Positions 49,195 through 59,046 of a stretch of DNA of 64,000 bases are shown piece after piece. The translations under genes were made by a program, and so were the position numbers. The stretch is from Tetrapisispora phaffii CBS 4417 (lineage: Eukaryota; Ascomycota; Saccharomycetes; Saccharomycetales; Saccharomycetaceae). Location: the NCBI RefSeq assembly GCF_000236905.1, contig NC_016523.1:434001-498000 (forward strand), in the 5' to 3' direction. How positions within the stretch are numbered: the first letter of the stretch is position 1; every line of letters begins with the position of its first letter. The notes beneath the pieces were generated by a model, which was not told the DNA's origin, searched no databases, and saw nothing but the letters and a program-made list of their open reading frames with translations.

Positions 49195-49712
49195 TTGATA
49201 TGTTAGTTTTAATTTTTGTTAAACATTAGTAACATTCCAAATAATTTTTTTCGGTTCATTAGCATAATTGGAGCTAAACTTAATTGTGATAGAATTACTT
49301 GTTGAAAGCATTATCATACATAGAAAACTGAAACCTTTGACATTGTTTACACATCCTAATAATTTATTACAGTGATACAATTCTATAGAAATATTATACA
49401 CAGTCATGGGAAATAGATAAGTGTATTACCATTATGTTTCTTAAACTAATTATGCGTATTACAACACATACTAATTGATATATGATTTAGTTCCCCTGAA
49501 GACTCTGCTTAAACAAAGTTGCTTCCGATAGGTTTGCTTTCAATCAAAATTTATCAATAAACGATATAGTTGTATCTCAGTAGCTTGAAGTTTTATCTAC
49601 ATGTCGCAGAGTTATATCATAATTAAATGATAAACCATGGTCCAAATTATCCATAGCGACATTTCCAGTGTGCTGCGTTTCTACCTTTCAATCCTTCTTA
49701 TTGTCAATTATT
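49195..49712. other. Intergenic region: right repeat to YAP1 3' end
   Basis: 518 AT-rich bases. No gene, repeat or RNA recognised. Confidence 0.5.
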
Positions 49713-51233
49713 TCATACCAAACGCCTTGATAATACTTTTTGAACATCATCAGATGAAACTAGCACACCTTTATCTGAACATTTTGCCGATGCCATTAAT
49801 TCTTCACATAGTCCGTCTATATCAATGTCAGAATATCTAGGATATGTTGTTATACGATCCCAAATTTCACCACATTCCAATAACCTTCCATCTGTCAAAG
49901 GAACTATTTGACCAACTACTTCATCACCTCCATCACTAGAATCATCTGTTTCATATATATTTGGATATTCATTAGCAGTCTGTATATTTCTGACAGTATT
50001 TTGTTGTGAAACGATAAATTGAGCATCCTTAGAGAAATTATAATTTTGCTCATTATTAGATAAGTTATTTGTCATTATGGAATTTGGTTGAGTTGAGATA
50101 TTTCCTCGTACATCTCCATAGCCGATATTGTTATTATTTTGTTTTAAGAAGTTATACAAAGAATCTGACTTCACCATATTATATTGTTCTGGGAATGCTA
50201 TCGATGCTGCAACAAGACTTTCTGTTACATCATTACTGTCGCTGGGTTGAATGTTTGCTTGCAAGGTAGTTGTTGGTTCTTGTTTGATGCTCACTGTTCT
50301 TGGTTTATTATTTGAATTTCTCACTTTTTCGGTATAAAATTGTTTTATCATTTCTTTCCTATTTTCGAAAGTCTTATTCATTTTTGCACAAAATGTGCTG
50401 ACTTGTTCATCAAATTCGTTAGCAAAATCGAATTCAGTGGAAAATAAATTACTATCTTGTTGCAATATAGAGCTCTTTTCATCCACAAGCGATGAAACTT
50501 TTTCATCATCCATTGTCACCGAGAGACTATTTATATTGCTTTGTTGGTTATTTGCTGACCCCCCCATCATATGGCCACTATTAACCATCAAGTCAGTCAT
50601 ACTGAATGCCTCTGGCCAAGTTGTACCGGCGTTGCCGGCGAAGTAGTTAGATACTGATGTCGGAGAGTTCAATTCCGAAGAGAAATGCGAGTAACTAGTT
50701 CCTGCCGTCGTTTGATTTGTGAATGACCCTGATGCAGAATGAGGCGATACGATATCGATGTTGTTTATTGCAAAATCACTTGTTGGGGAGTGAGTCGACC
50801 CATTCATACTGGCAAAAGATGAATTTGTAAGAGTCTTTGTAATCGTGTCGATTTTATTTGAGTTGAGATCTTCCATCAAAGAGCTCAATCTTGAGGAACT
50901 ACTACTCGATTTTGTTAGTTTGTTCAGATTCAACTTTTCATGTTTCAACTGTGAACCTATCTTCTTCAATCTAAAATCGTCATTTTTATCGATTCTATAT
51001 TTTTTCAACTCATTAACTAGAGATAAAAGTTGTGTTCTCAAGAAAACCGTTTCGATTTCATTCTTCTCATTGATATTCTCTAACTTACGCACTTTTTCTT
51101 GCAATTCTTTCATCTTCTTCTCCTTCCTCTCCCTGAACGCCTTCTGGGCTGCTCTATTCTGAGCAATTCTCTTCATCCTGTAATCAGCATTGTTTTGCTC
51201 TTTATCTTTACCTGTGTCCAAATATTCTTCCAT
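49713..51233 (-). CDS. YAP1: Yap1-family bZIP oxidative-stress transcription factor
   Basis: This 506-residue protein has a bZIP (about 18-80) with the Yap-specific basic region RIAQNRAAQKAFRERKE and a leucine zipper (VRKLENINEKNEIETVFLRTQL). The C-terminal cysteine-rich domain has three Cys (454, 476, 485) with exactly the spacing of S. cerevisiae Yap1 C598, C620 and C629, around a Crm1-type nuclear export signal (DIDIDGLCEELMASAKC). The N-terminal cysteine domain (EFDEQVSTFCAKMNK, Cys282) has only one cysteine where Yap1 has three. It is shorter than Yap1 (650) and longer than Cad1 (409). Divergent ERG6 next door matches YML007W/YML008C, and DYN2-SNX41 beyond match the CAD1 (YDR423C) side. 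It is therefore orthologous to both ohnologues by position. Confidence 0.92.
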   Translation of the reverse strand: MEEYLDTGKDKEQNNADYRMKRIAQNRAAQKAFRERKEKKMKELQEKVRKLENINEKNEIETVFLRTQLLSLVNELKKYRIDKNDDFRLKKIGSQLKHEKLNLNKLTKSSSSSSRLSSLMEDLNSNKIDTITKTLTNSSFASMNGSTHSPTSDFAINNIDIVSPHSASGSFTNQTTAGTSYSHFSSELNSPTSVSNYFAGNAGTTWPEAFSMTDLMVNSGHMMGGSANNQQSNINSLSVTMDDEKVSSLVDEKSSILQQDSNLFSTEFDFANEFDEQVSTFCAKMNKTFENRKEMIKQFYTEKVRNSNNKPRTVSIKQEPTTTLQANIQPSDSNDVTESLVAASIAFPEQYNMVKSDSLYNFLKQNNNNIGYGDVRGNISTQPNSIMTNNLSNNEQNYNFSKDAQFIVSQQNTVRNIQTANEYPNIYETDDSSDGGDEVVGQIVPLTDGRLLECGEIWDRITTYPRYSDIDIDGLCEELMASAKCSDKGVLVSSDDVQKVLSRRLV

Positions 51234-51265
51234 GATTCTTCGTTTGTCGCTGCAACACTTATACG

Positions 51266-51312
51266 TCAGCTATACATAGATACTCAAGTCAAATTCACCG
51301 ACGCATACACAT
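51266..51312 (-). promoter_or_regulatory. Short upstream ORFs before YAP1
   Basis: On the minus strand ATGTATAGCTGA (51277 to 51266) is a three-codon uORF ending 32 nt before the YAP1 ATG. ATGTGTATGCGTCGGTGA (51312 to 51295) is a five-codon uORF with a second in-frame ATG at 51306. S. cerevisiae YAP1 and CAD1 leaders also carry short regulatory uORFs. It is not known whether the transcript starts upstream of them. Confidence 0.45.
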
Positions 51313-51855
51313 ACATATATACATATATATATATATATGTATAGACACCTAAATACTAAGAATAAGATAATTATTATTTATGCTGACCAATTTTCATCCA
51401 ACAGAAGTTGTTATTAGGAATGTCTTCGTCATTAACCGCATCGTGCGACGTATTTTGAAAAATACATATTCGCAATTTAAGAAGACCATACAAATTGGTA
51501 CATATATATAGTTCACAAAGAGACTTCACGAAATTACACCATTGTTAATGGATTATATAGACATGAAATAGCTGTGGTTCAACGAAAAAGACACACTAGA
51601 CTGTGAAACATTGGAACTAGACATTATTCATCATAAACCAATTTAACAGAGGACGAAAGACTCATTATAAAACAACCGGTCAGCAGTTGATATATTCTTT
51701 TACTATCTAATATTAATTGTCCTTGAGAGTATAACCCGGGACATATCGCAAGCACCCAGCCTATCTGACTCTTGTACTTCGTAAACTGGCACCCATTCTG
51801 CTTTACCTTGAGACACACACACACCTGCTGCTGGCTATATCCATGTTGTGGCCAA

Positions 51856-51862
51856 TATACGA
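51856..51862 (-). promoter_or_regulatory. Sterol regulatory element (TCGTATA) upstream of ERG6
   Basis: TATACGA on the plus strand equals TCGTATA on the minus strand, the core bound by Upc2/Ecm22 in ERG promoters. It lies about 1.0 kb from the ERG6 ATG, farther than usual. Confidence 0.4.
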
Positions 51863-52076
51863 CGAGACATGGAATACGTAGACTATGAGGATACTCGTAA
51901 AATTTTTACCACCCATGGGATGGTGCATATGTCGTTTAGTCTCCCACAGAGCGCATTTTGTCGTATGCACCACCTTGTACAACCATCCCGCATACAAATG
52001 AGATATGTGTCAGCATAATACGTTTTCTCTCATTTGCCGCACATTGTAGCAGAATGACCTTTGATGGCATTGCTCG

Positions 52077-52083
52077 TAAACGA
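52077..52083 (-). promoter_or_regulatory. Sterol regulatory element variant (TCGTTTA) upstream of ERG6
   Basis: TAAACGA (reverse TCGTTTA) lies within the palindrome TCGTAAACGA about 800 bp upstream of ERG6. TCGTTTA is a known Upc2-binding variant. Confidence 0.4.
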
Positions 52084-52886
52084 ACCATTTCCACTTCAAG
52101 GCCTTCCTGCCCAAACAGCCTACTTGTCTAGTTGTCCGACTCTTTAGAACGTGTTCTAGTGGGTTGCGGGGCCCTTCTGTCTAGCTTCTCTGTTCTGGGT
52201 ACGGCACGCTGTGCCCGTTCACCTCAATGCTCCTTCCACAGTTCCTCCCAGAGCTCTGCCTAACGGCACCATCTGTCGCCGTTGTTTGCTATCTCGCTGT
52301 CTGTGCCAGGCGGAACCCGCTGCTCGCAAGTTTTTGAAGTTTCGAAATTTAAAGCCCTCTTTGCTCTGGTAATTGAATCTAATTATAATTTTTACCACTA
52401 CATAATGATAGTGAACAACGAGTTGTGCATACAGTGAAAGCAGTCAAGATAAAGAGGTTTAACGTGCCAGTAAGAAACATAACATCAATTGAGTGAAACT
52501 TTTAACTTTACTTTCGTTAGTTTTTATGGATGAAAATTTTTTTGTAAAGTCTCTATGTGGAAACGAGAGCAAGGTGTGCATACCTAGTTATGTAACCTGC
52601 CTATCGATATCTGCCTATCTCTTTCCGCTACCTTTGATTACTGGTTCATGGCTGTTGCTCTTGTTTTATTCTCGTTAACTGTATCTCTTATTTCGATTCT
52701 TGTTCAGTCGTGAGAGTATTCATTATATACACACACACATATATATATTGTGGGTGTCTCTTTGAAAAGTGTGTTTCATCAATTGGATATTTATTGTCTA
52801 GTTGGTTTGCGGTCTTACTGTCTCTCTTGAACCCAGATCAGTGAGATTCTTGTATTTTCAACAATACTCAATATATATATTCAACT

Positions 52887-54023
52887 ATGAGTGGTACTAC
52901 ACAAGAAGAAACTACCGAATTGAGAAAGAGACAGGCTCAATTCGCAAAAGAATTACACGGTGAAGATGCTGGTTCCAAAACTGGTTTAACTGCTTTATTC
53001 TCAAAGAACAAGAGCGCTCAGAAAGAGGCTGTTGCAAAGTACTTGAAACATTGGGACGGTAAGACTGACGCTGAAGCTGAGGATCGTCGTCTGGAAGACT
53101 ACAACGAGTCTACTCACTCCTACTACAATGTTGTCACTGACTTCTACGAATATGGTTGGGGTTCTTCCTTCCATTTCAGCAGATTCTACAAAGGTGAAAC
53201 CTTCTTTGCTTCTGTTGCTAGACATGAACATTACTTAGCTTACAAAGCTGGTATCAAAGAGGGCGATTTAGTTTTAGACGTCGGTTGCGGTGTCGGTGGT
53301 CCAGCTAGAGAAATTGCTAGATTTACTGGTGCTAATATCATTGGTCTAAACAATAATGATTACCAAATCGCTAAAGCTAAGTATTACTCCAAGAAATTCC
53401 ATTTAGAAGATCAATTAGACTTTGTTAAGGGTGATTTCATGAATATGGATTTCGAACCAGCTACTTTCGACAAAGTTTACGCCATTGAAGCTACTTGTCA
53501 TGCTCCAAAATTAGAAGGTGTCTACGGCGAGATTTACAAAGTCTTGAAGCCAGGTGGTGTTTTTGCAGTTTACGAATGGGTTATGACTGATAAATACGAT
53601 GCATCTAACCCAGAACATAGAAAGATCGCTTACGAAATCGAATTGGGTGATGGTATCCCAAAGATGTTCGAATGCGACGTCGCTAGAAAAGCTTTAAAAA
53701 ACGTCGGTTTCGAGGTCCTTGTCGATGATGATTTGGCTGATAATGATGATGAAATTCCATGGTACGCACCATTGAGTGGTGATTGGAAGTACATCCAGAA
53801 CATCAGTGATTTATCTACTTTTGTCAGAACTTCTTACTTAGGTAGAAAACTAACCAACGCTATGGTTTCTGTTATGGAAAGATTAGGTTTTGCCCCAGAA
53901 GGTTCCGTTAAAGTTACCCAAGCTCTAGAAGAAGCTGCTGTCGGTTTAGTTGCAGGTGGTGAAGCTAAGTTATTCACCCCAATGATGTTATTTGTCGCTA
54001 AGAAACCATTAGACGCCAAATAA
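52887..54023 (+). CDS. ERG6: Sterol C-24 methyltransferase Erg6
   Basis: This 378-residue protein (S. cerevisiae 383) transfers a methyl group from S-adenosylmethionine to C-24 of zymosterol in ergosterol synthesis, at ER membranes and lipid droplets. The sterol-binding segment [11 protein letters not shown] (about 88-98), SAM motif [20 protein letters not shown] (about 130-148) and [12 protein letters not shown] are intact. Codon use is strongly biased to yeast-preferred codons (GGT, GCT, AAG, GAA), unlike the neighbours, which indicates high expression. Divergent from YAP1, as YML008C from YML007W. Confidence 0.98.
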   Translation: MSGTTQEETTELRKRQAQFAKELHGEDAGSKTGLTALFSKNKSAQKEAVAKYLKHWDGKTDAEAEDRRLEDYNESTHSYYNVVTDFYEYGWGSSFHFSRFYKGETFFASVARHEHYLAYKAGIKEGDLVLDVGCGVGGPAREIARFTGANIIGLNNNDYQIAKAKYYSKKFHLEDQLDFVKGDFMNMDFEPATFDKVYAIEATCHAPKLEGVYGEIYKVLKPGGVFAVYEWVMTDKYDASNPEHRKIAYEIELGDGIPKMFECDVARKALKNVGFEVLVDDDLADNDDEIPWYAPLSGDWKYIQNISDLSTFVRTSYLGRKLTNAMVSVMERLGFAPEGSVKVTQALEEAAVGLVAGGEAKLFTPMMLFVAKKPLDAK

Positions 54024-54564
54024 ATACAATCAATATAGCGTATGATGACTTTTTCAATAATGTGGTAACGTTATTTATGGAATCCAAATGATATGAAATT
54101 TTTTTGCTATTACAATTTAAAAGTGGTATGTATGTCATGACGCACTTTTCTTTTAAGATATAACGTTAATAGACAATATATTCGTATATATATATATATT
54201 TATATTTTACCTAACTCTATACTTAGCATTTACTCCTCTTTATCGGTAGCTTACATATAAAACGTGAATAACTACATCGTTCGACATATCAGTACAGATT
54301 ATAAACTTCAATTTAGTTTTTATTGATTTCGTCCAATAGAGAGACGTTTAAACGATTCTCGAAACCCTGGAGCATTTTCTATCACCGCAAGTACAATAAA
54401 AGAACGAACTTGTCATCAATTGAGGTTGCATAGTTCAGATAACGAAGTACTCATCAGATCGTTTGCAAGATTGTATCAGCTTTCGTTCTTAAACAATTTC
54501 TCTTTTGCGATTTGACACTTCTCATCGCACGTTTTCTATAAAAAAGAAGTAAAATCAAGCCAAG

Positions 54565-54690
54565 ATGTCGCCTTATTCACGTGTGTCGCCGCCATTCCAA
54601 GATCTATTTCCATCTGTGACGGATGAAAAGAAAGTTCAAGAAGATGTCTTAACTTGCGAGCCTCCGTATCTCATTATCATACAAGAGTGA
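54565..54690 (+). pseudogene. Possible truncated relic of a tandem GIT1-like gene
   Basis: An ATG at 54565, 20-odd bases after a TATA-like CTATAAAAAAG (about 54535), opens 41 codons. The peptide (SPPFQDLFPSV, EKKVQEDVLTCEPP) resembles the start of the downstream transporter (NPIFRDLPTNV, EWKKQ..EITCLRP) in pattern. No membrane segments follow before the stop. It has the same strand as the intact gene 1.1 kb downstream. Similarity is by eye only; a short unrelated ORF is possible. Confidence 0.3.
54578..54583. promoter_or_regulatory. E-box CACGTG
   Basis: CACGTG (Pho4/Cbf1/Tye7 core) lies inside the short relic ORF, 1.2 kb upstream of the GIT1-like gene. Confidence 0.35.
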
Positions 54691-55159
54691 TGCTACTAAT
54701 CGTTAGCAATATAACCTAATAATCGAATTGAATATGTATAAAATTTCGAAAATTTGGAAACGGCTTGAAAGGGATTCCATAGAAACGGTATATAATTAAA
54801 AGTCTTGGTACTGCTATTTCCCTATGCGAGATAAATTATTCACTTTCGATATTAATATTTTAATAAGACTCCTTTTTAATGATCGAGTTCAATTGTACAG
54901 TCATTGGTTGCATTTGATATCTATACACTTTTTTATTACTTGGAGACTTCGACATGAAGTGACGGTTGAGTCAATCACCTGTTAACATCCTGAGATTGCA
55001 TTACAGCACCTCTCAATATTCCAACTATCCTCTTACATGTGGTTTACTTTTTGACTTAATTTAACTTAATTCAACAGGGTTGAAGAGTGCTTTGTAAGTG
55101 AACTTTTCAGCAACTTGAAGTAATACTATCCTGAAATATTTTATGCTTGGAATTTTTGG

Positions 55160-55404
55160 AACGTGGGAAATTTGAATTTGGATTCGATATGTCAGTAATA
55201 TATATGAAATATATGGTGATTTCTGTCTATGTTCAAAAAACGCACAATTAATATTGAATAATACAAACATTCAACCTTTCAAGACACTTTCTGAGGTATT
55301 TTGCTTATTGTAATTGATTCCACTTGCCTTAATAATTTAATTACTTTAAAGCTCCTGGTGAAATTCTTTATAGAGGTACTTGGCACGTTTGGGATCCCCA
55401 CGTT
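55160..55404. promoter_or_regulatory. Three Pho4-type CACGTT sites upstream of the GIT1-like gene
   Basis: AACGTG (55160-55165, inverse CACGTT, followed by GG), CACGTT (55384-55389) and CACGTT (55399-55404) lie 380-625 bp upstream of the transporter. CACGTT is a lower-affinity Pho4 site. GIT1 in S. cerevisiae is induced by phosphate starvation through Pho4, so this cluster fits. Confidence 0.45.
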
Positions 55405-55782
55405 TGAGATTCTTTCTTTATAGATAACAAACCATACATTAAAACTAAAATTAATATGGTTTTTATAATGCATCACAGCTCTTAGATTTTTTGATGTACA
55501 GCGAAGATACTTCAGAATGTAATAAATCCATTTATTCTAACAATGTAAAAGTCTTTTACAGTTTATGAAAGATAACATGAGACGTTTAAGTTCGTAATTC
55601 TTTTAAAGAGGTTTGAGATCATCACTACCTTGATCTTTTTGACAAGCAGACATATAAATATGACACAAGTTTCCCGGTTTCATGAAAGAATATTATCTTA
55701 GGTAGTGAAATATTTAAATTAGTCGAATGAAAGCATAAACAATACAAAAACAAACGAACTCAGACCGAATAATCAACTTAAA

Positions 55783-57492
55783 ATGATTCAAGACGACAAA
55801 CATGTCACAAATCCCATTTTCAGAGACTTACCAACTAATGTCAATGAATGGAAAAAACAATTGTATTTGCAACAATACAATGAGATAACATGTTTAAGAC
55901 CAGATTTTAACCTCAGCGATTTCAATAGCCCAGCTGATGACGATCAAAAATTATCTCAAGTTTTAGAGTATGTGGATGGTTTTGATTCTGCTAGTACTTC
56001 CACTGAAAAAAAAATGATATTACAACAAATATCACTGAAAAAAAATACCAATGAAGAAGAAGAAACAGTTGCTTCCAGTTCAGTGGCAAAATACTGGCCA
56101 ATATTCACTGCTGGCGCAGGTTTATTTTCAGATGGGTATATTAATTCATCTATCGGTACTGTGTCATTATGCTTATCAAAAATTTATGGTGACACATATT
56201 CGGAGTCTACTGCAATTCAAAATGTTTCTTCGATTGCCTTCGCTGGTACTGTCGTTGGTCAATTACTATTTGGTTATCTGTCAGATAACTATAACAGAAA
56301 ATTTTCTATGTTATTAGGGACATCATTGTTAATTTTATTCTCCATATTATGTGCTGGTGCATGGGGTGTTCATACCTCAGGAACAGAACCAGGTGGGCTA
56401 TTCGCAGCAATCACAGCTTATAGATTCTTTTTAGGTATTGCAATTGGTAGTGAATACAGTAGCTCTTCTCCAGCAGCGGCAGAGGCTTCTAACCTGTTAC
56501 CAAAAGAGAAAAGAAATAGATATTTCATTTGGTTTACTAATTTCATGATTGATTTTGGTTTTGTAATTGCTGCATTTGTTCCATTGGTTCTTGTTTGGAT
56601 TTGTGGCGAAAAGCATTTAACCCCAGTTTGGAGAATTACAATTGGATTAGGTGCCATCCCACCTTTTTCTTTATTTTTTATGAGATTAAAGTATAAAGAA
56701 TCAGAAAGATTCAATAAATCAAAATTTCAAAGCCATCCACCATATTGGCTAGTCATTAAATTTTATTGGTTCAGAACTCTAGTTATTGCGACGTTATGGT
56801 TTATTTATGATTTTTCAGCATACTCTTTTGGTACTTATTCTTCAATTATTATTGATCATGTACTTGGCAAAAATCCACCATTATACCAAACTTTGGGATG
56901 GAATGTCGTTTTCAATGTTTTTTACTTACCAGGTGCATTTTTAGGTGCATACTTTGCTGATTATTTTGGTACCAGAAACACTTTAGCGGTATTCCTGGTA
57001 TTGCAAGGAGCAGTGGGATACATCATGGCAGGTCTATTGGAGCATTTAAAGAAACACATTGGCGGATTCGTTGTGATCTATGGTATATTTTCTACGTTAG
57101 GTGAAGTGTCTGGTGGCGACAACATTGGCTGTATTGCTTCCAAATCAAATGCCACCCCAGTCAGAGGTCAAGTATATGCTGTAAGTGCTGCCATCGGCAA
57201 AGTTGGTGCCTTCGTTGGTAGTTATGTTTTTCCTGACATCATTAAAAATGCAGGTGGATATGATACTACTAAAGGGTTACAAGCTCCATACTTAGTTTCT
57301 TCATCATTATGTATATTTTCTGCAGTATTAGCATACTTCTGCTTACCTCCATTAGATCCTCAAAGTGTTGTTGATGAGGACATCAAATTCATTGAATATT
57401 TAAAAAGTCAAGGCTATGACATCTCAAAAATGGGTAATAGCCAAGAACCTACCAGTCGTTCTAGGCGTACTGAATTATTAGAAAAGATCTAA
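55783..57492 (+). CDS. GIT1: GIT1-like glycerophosphodiester (glycerophosphoinositol) transporter, MFS
   Basis: This 569-residue major-facilitator protein has a ~100-residue cytosolic N-terminus and about 12 membrane segments. The MFS signature GYLSDNYNRKFSMLLGT after helix 2-3 and the family segments SDGYINSSIGTVSL, LKFYWFRT-like, and ATPVRGQVYAVSAAIGKVGAFVG (about 455-477) match Git1 and its Candida homologues. These import glycerophosphoinositol or glycerophosphocholine as phosphate or choline sources. It is longer than S. cerevisiae Git1 (518). Git1 is YCR098C in S. cerevisiae, so this location between ERG6 and DYN2 is non-syntenic with that genome. Substrate cannot be decided from sequence. 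Confidence 0.8.
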   Translation: MIQDDKHVTNPIFRDLPTNVNEWKKQLYLQQYNEITCLRPDFNLSDFNSPADDDQKLSQVLEYVDGFDSASTSTEKKMILQQISLKKNTNEEEETVASSSVAKYWPIFTAGAGLFSDGYINSSIGTVSLCLSKIYGDTYSESTAIQNVSSIAFAGTVVGQLLFGYLSDNYNRKFSMLLGTSLLILFSILCAGAWGVHTSGTEPGGLFAAITAYRFFLGIAIGSEYSSSSPAAAEASNLLPKEKRNRYFIWFTNFMIDFGFVIAAFVPLVLVWICGEKHLTPVWRITIGLGAIPPFSLFFMRLKYKESERFNKSKFQSHPPYWLVIKFYWFRTLVIATLWFIYDFSAYSFGTYSSIIIDHVLGKNPPLYQTLGWNVVFNVFYLPGAFLGAYFADYFGTRNTLAVFLVLQGAVGYIMAGLLEHLKKHIGGFVVIYGIFSTLGEVSGGDNIGCIASKSNATPVRGQVYAVSAAIGKVGAFVGSYVFPDIIKNAGGYDTTKGLQAPYLVSSSLCIFSAVLAYFCLPPLDPQSVVDEDIKFIEYLKSQGYDISKMGNSQEPTSRSRRTELLEKI

Positions 57493-57899
57493 ATCGCAAT
57501 TTCAACGTTGCTGAAATAACATGATAATAATAATAATATCGAGAAAGTTGAAAATTGATGAACTATTGTGCTCCATGTACTAACGCATATGTTCATTTTG
57601 ATATATACACATTTTAGTTACACTCGTTAATTATAATATAAATTAGTTTCTCTAAAGGACAAATAGAGGGTTTGTTGAATGAGTAGGCATTATAGGTTGA
57701 AGTTAAGGTATGAGTAGAGGAATTCTGACAAATTGTTTTACTCAAAAACAATTTTACAATCGACTCGTTACCTTTGTCAAATATAATATATATCATAATA
57801 TTTTATGGAATCGATATCCATATAGTAATCAAAAATTAAAACAGTTATTTGATATTTTAGAATAGCTCACGTTAAAATTAGATGATATTCAATAACAAC
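57493..57899. other. Convergent region GIT1-like/DYN2
   Basis: 407 AT-rich bases between convergent 3' ends. A lone TACTAAC at 57578-57584 has no donor site nearby. No gene seen. Confidence 0.55.
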
Positions 57900-58178
57900 T
57901 TAAGTAGTCTTAAAAACCAATAGGGCAGTAGATCCAATATAGAAGTAAATAAAATGGCCCTTTTCATGTGTAACATAACTACCAAAATTCTTGCCAACAA
58001 TGACGTGCCATGTGTTACCGAATTTAGTATCTAATTGCTTCTTAATGGAACCAGCAATATCACGCTCAACTTTGAATTCATTGAAAGCCTCTGTACTTAT
58101 TTTAAAGATTTCATCTTTCATATCATCATTGATATCGGAAGCTTTTAATATTGGTGATTCATCAACAGCGTTGCTCAT
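57900..58178 (-). CDS. DYN2: Dynein light chain LC8 (Dyn2), intronless
   Basis: This 92-residue protein is the same length as S. cerevisiae Dyn2. It has the LC8 core [21 protein letters not shown] followed by [21 protein letters not shown] and a C-terminal strand LLVFKT. LC8 dimers stabilise dynein intermediate chain, and in yeast Nup159 and Pac11. S. cerevisiae DYN2 has two introns near its 5' end, but here one uninterrupted frame from the ATG at 58178 covers the whole protein. YDR424C orthologue, divergent from SNX41 (YDR425W). Confidence 0.97.
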   Translation of the reverse strand: MSNAVDESPILKASDINDDMKDEIFKISTEAFNEFKVERDIAGSIKKQLDTKFGNTWHVIVGKNFGSYVTHEKGHFIYFYIGSTALLVFKTT

Positions 58179-58962
58179 CTCTACTCGTAAATAAAGTATA
58201 ATTATATGTTGATCTCAATTATAAACTGACGAAATAACAACCACTAAAATATACACGTCAGTAGATACCGATAATTGTAACAAATATATACATTGTGTTT
58301 CTTATAATGTTGTGATAATAAAATAAGAATTATAAATTTTGATGTTATGAAAATCTGAAAACGATGCTTTTTCTAACTTTTGCCTAATTAAAGGTTTCAA
58401 TTACAGTGATGTTAAGAGTTATCATGATAGCTAATTTTATAATGGATGAATGAAATAGAATGCATAATATACATATAAATCAGACAGCCAAGTGACAAAC
58501 ATTGTACAGCAATGAATATCCCCATTCCAATAGAACAGTAATATACAAGAAGTAAACCAGGCTTTCCGATAGACCGTTCAGGTGTCCTTGAAATATGAGA
58601 ACCAACAAACAGATATTGTTTCTCAATAATATTAATATATATATATATAAGTATATACCAGTTTATATATTCGTTGTTATATAGATTCTTCCAAATGATT
58701 GTCATTTTACCTTTATCCTTGTCCTTTTTTATCTTCAAATTCCGTTTCACAAAAGCCCTTTGAATGAAACCTCCTTAACAAATAAGATCATTTATTTAAG
58801 GTTTCTATATAATTTATGTGATTGTGATAAAGTTAGTTTAAGATTAACCGCCTATTCTTTTAATTTTGAATTTATATTTATTGAAGTGGTTTGGATAGCT
58901 TTAGATATAAAGAGTTGATCGAGGAATACTAGACATAAACACACAGGCACACACATACATAC

Positions 58963-58993
<31 letters not shown>

Positions 58994-59046
58994 AATTCTA
59001 TAACAATAACACAATACTAAAATACAACGTTGACTAAATTAAAATA
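58179..59046. other. Divergent DYN2-SNX41 promoter region
   Basis: 868 AT-rich bases. Two TA runs lie at 58635-58649 and 58964-58990, the latter preceded by CA repeats 60 bp from SNX41. A minus-strand open frame at 58412-58750 has no recognisable similarity. Confidence 0.55.
58964..58990. repeat. TA dinucleotide microsatellite
   Basis: About 13 uninterrupted TA units, preceded by short CA-rich sequence, 57 bp before the SNX41 ATG. It may act as TATA-type promoter sequence. Confidence 0.8.

Larger units (their letters stand above)
51234..52886. other. Long divergent YAP1-ERG6 intergenic region
   Basis: 1653 bases. Next to YAP1 lie short upstream ORFs and a TA-rich run (about 51316-51341). 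Two Upc2-type sterol elements are listed separately. About 52020-52340 is strikingly GC-richer than the rest and pyrimidine-rich on the plus strand. Near ERG6 lie CA and TA dinucleotide runs (52730-52750). No ORF with recognisable similarity was found. Confidence 0.6.
54024..55782. other. Long ERG6-GIT1-like intergenic region
   Basis: 1759 bases. It holds a possible 41-codon relic of a GIT1-type gene and four Pho4-type E-boxes, both listed separately. The remainder is AT-rich. Short minus-strand open frames at 55061-55476 show no recognisable similarity. MRPL39 (YML009C), next to ERG6 in S. cerevisiae, is not found here. Confidence 0.55.

Noticed and set aside
57578..57584. TACTAAC branch site as a sign of a hidden spliced gene
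   Set aside because: No GTATGT donor or short exon could be paired with it in the intergenic region.
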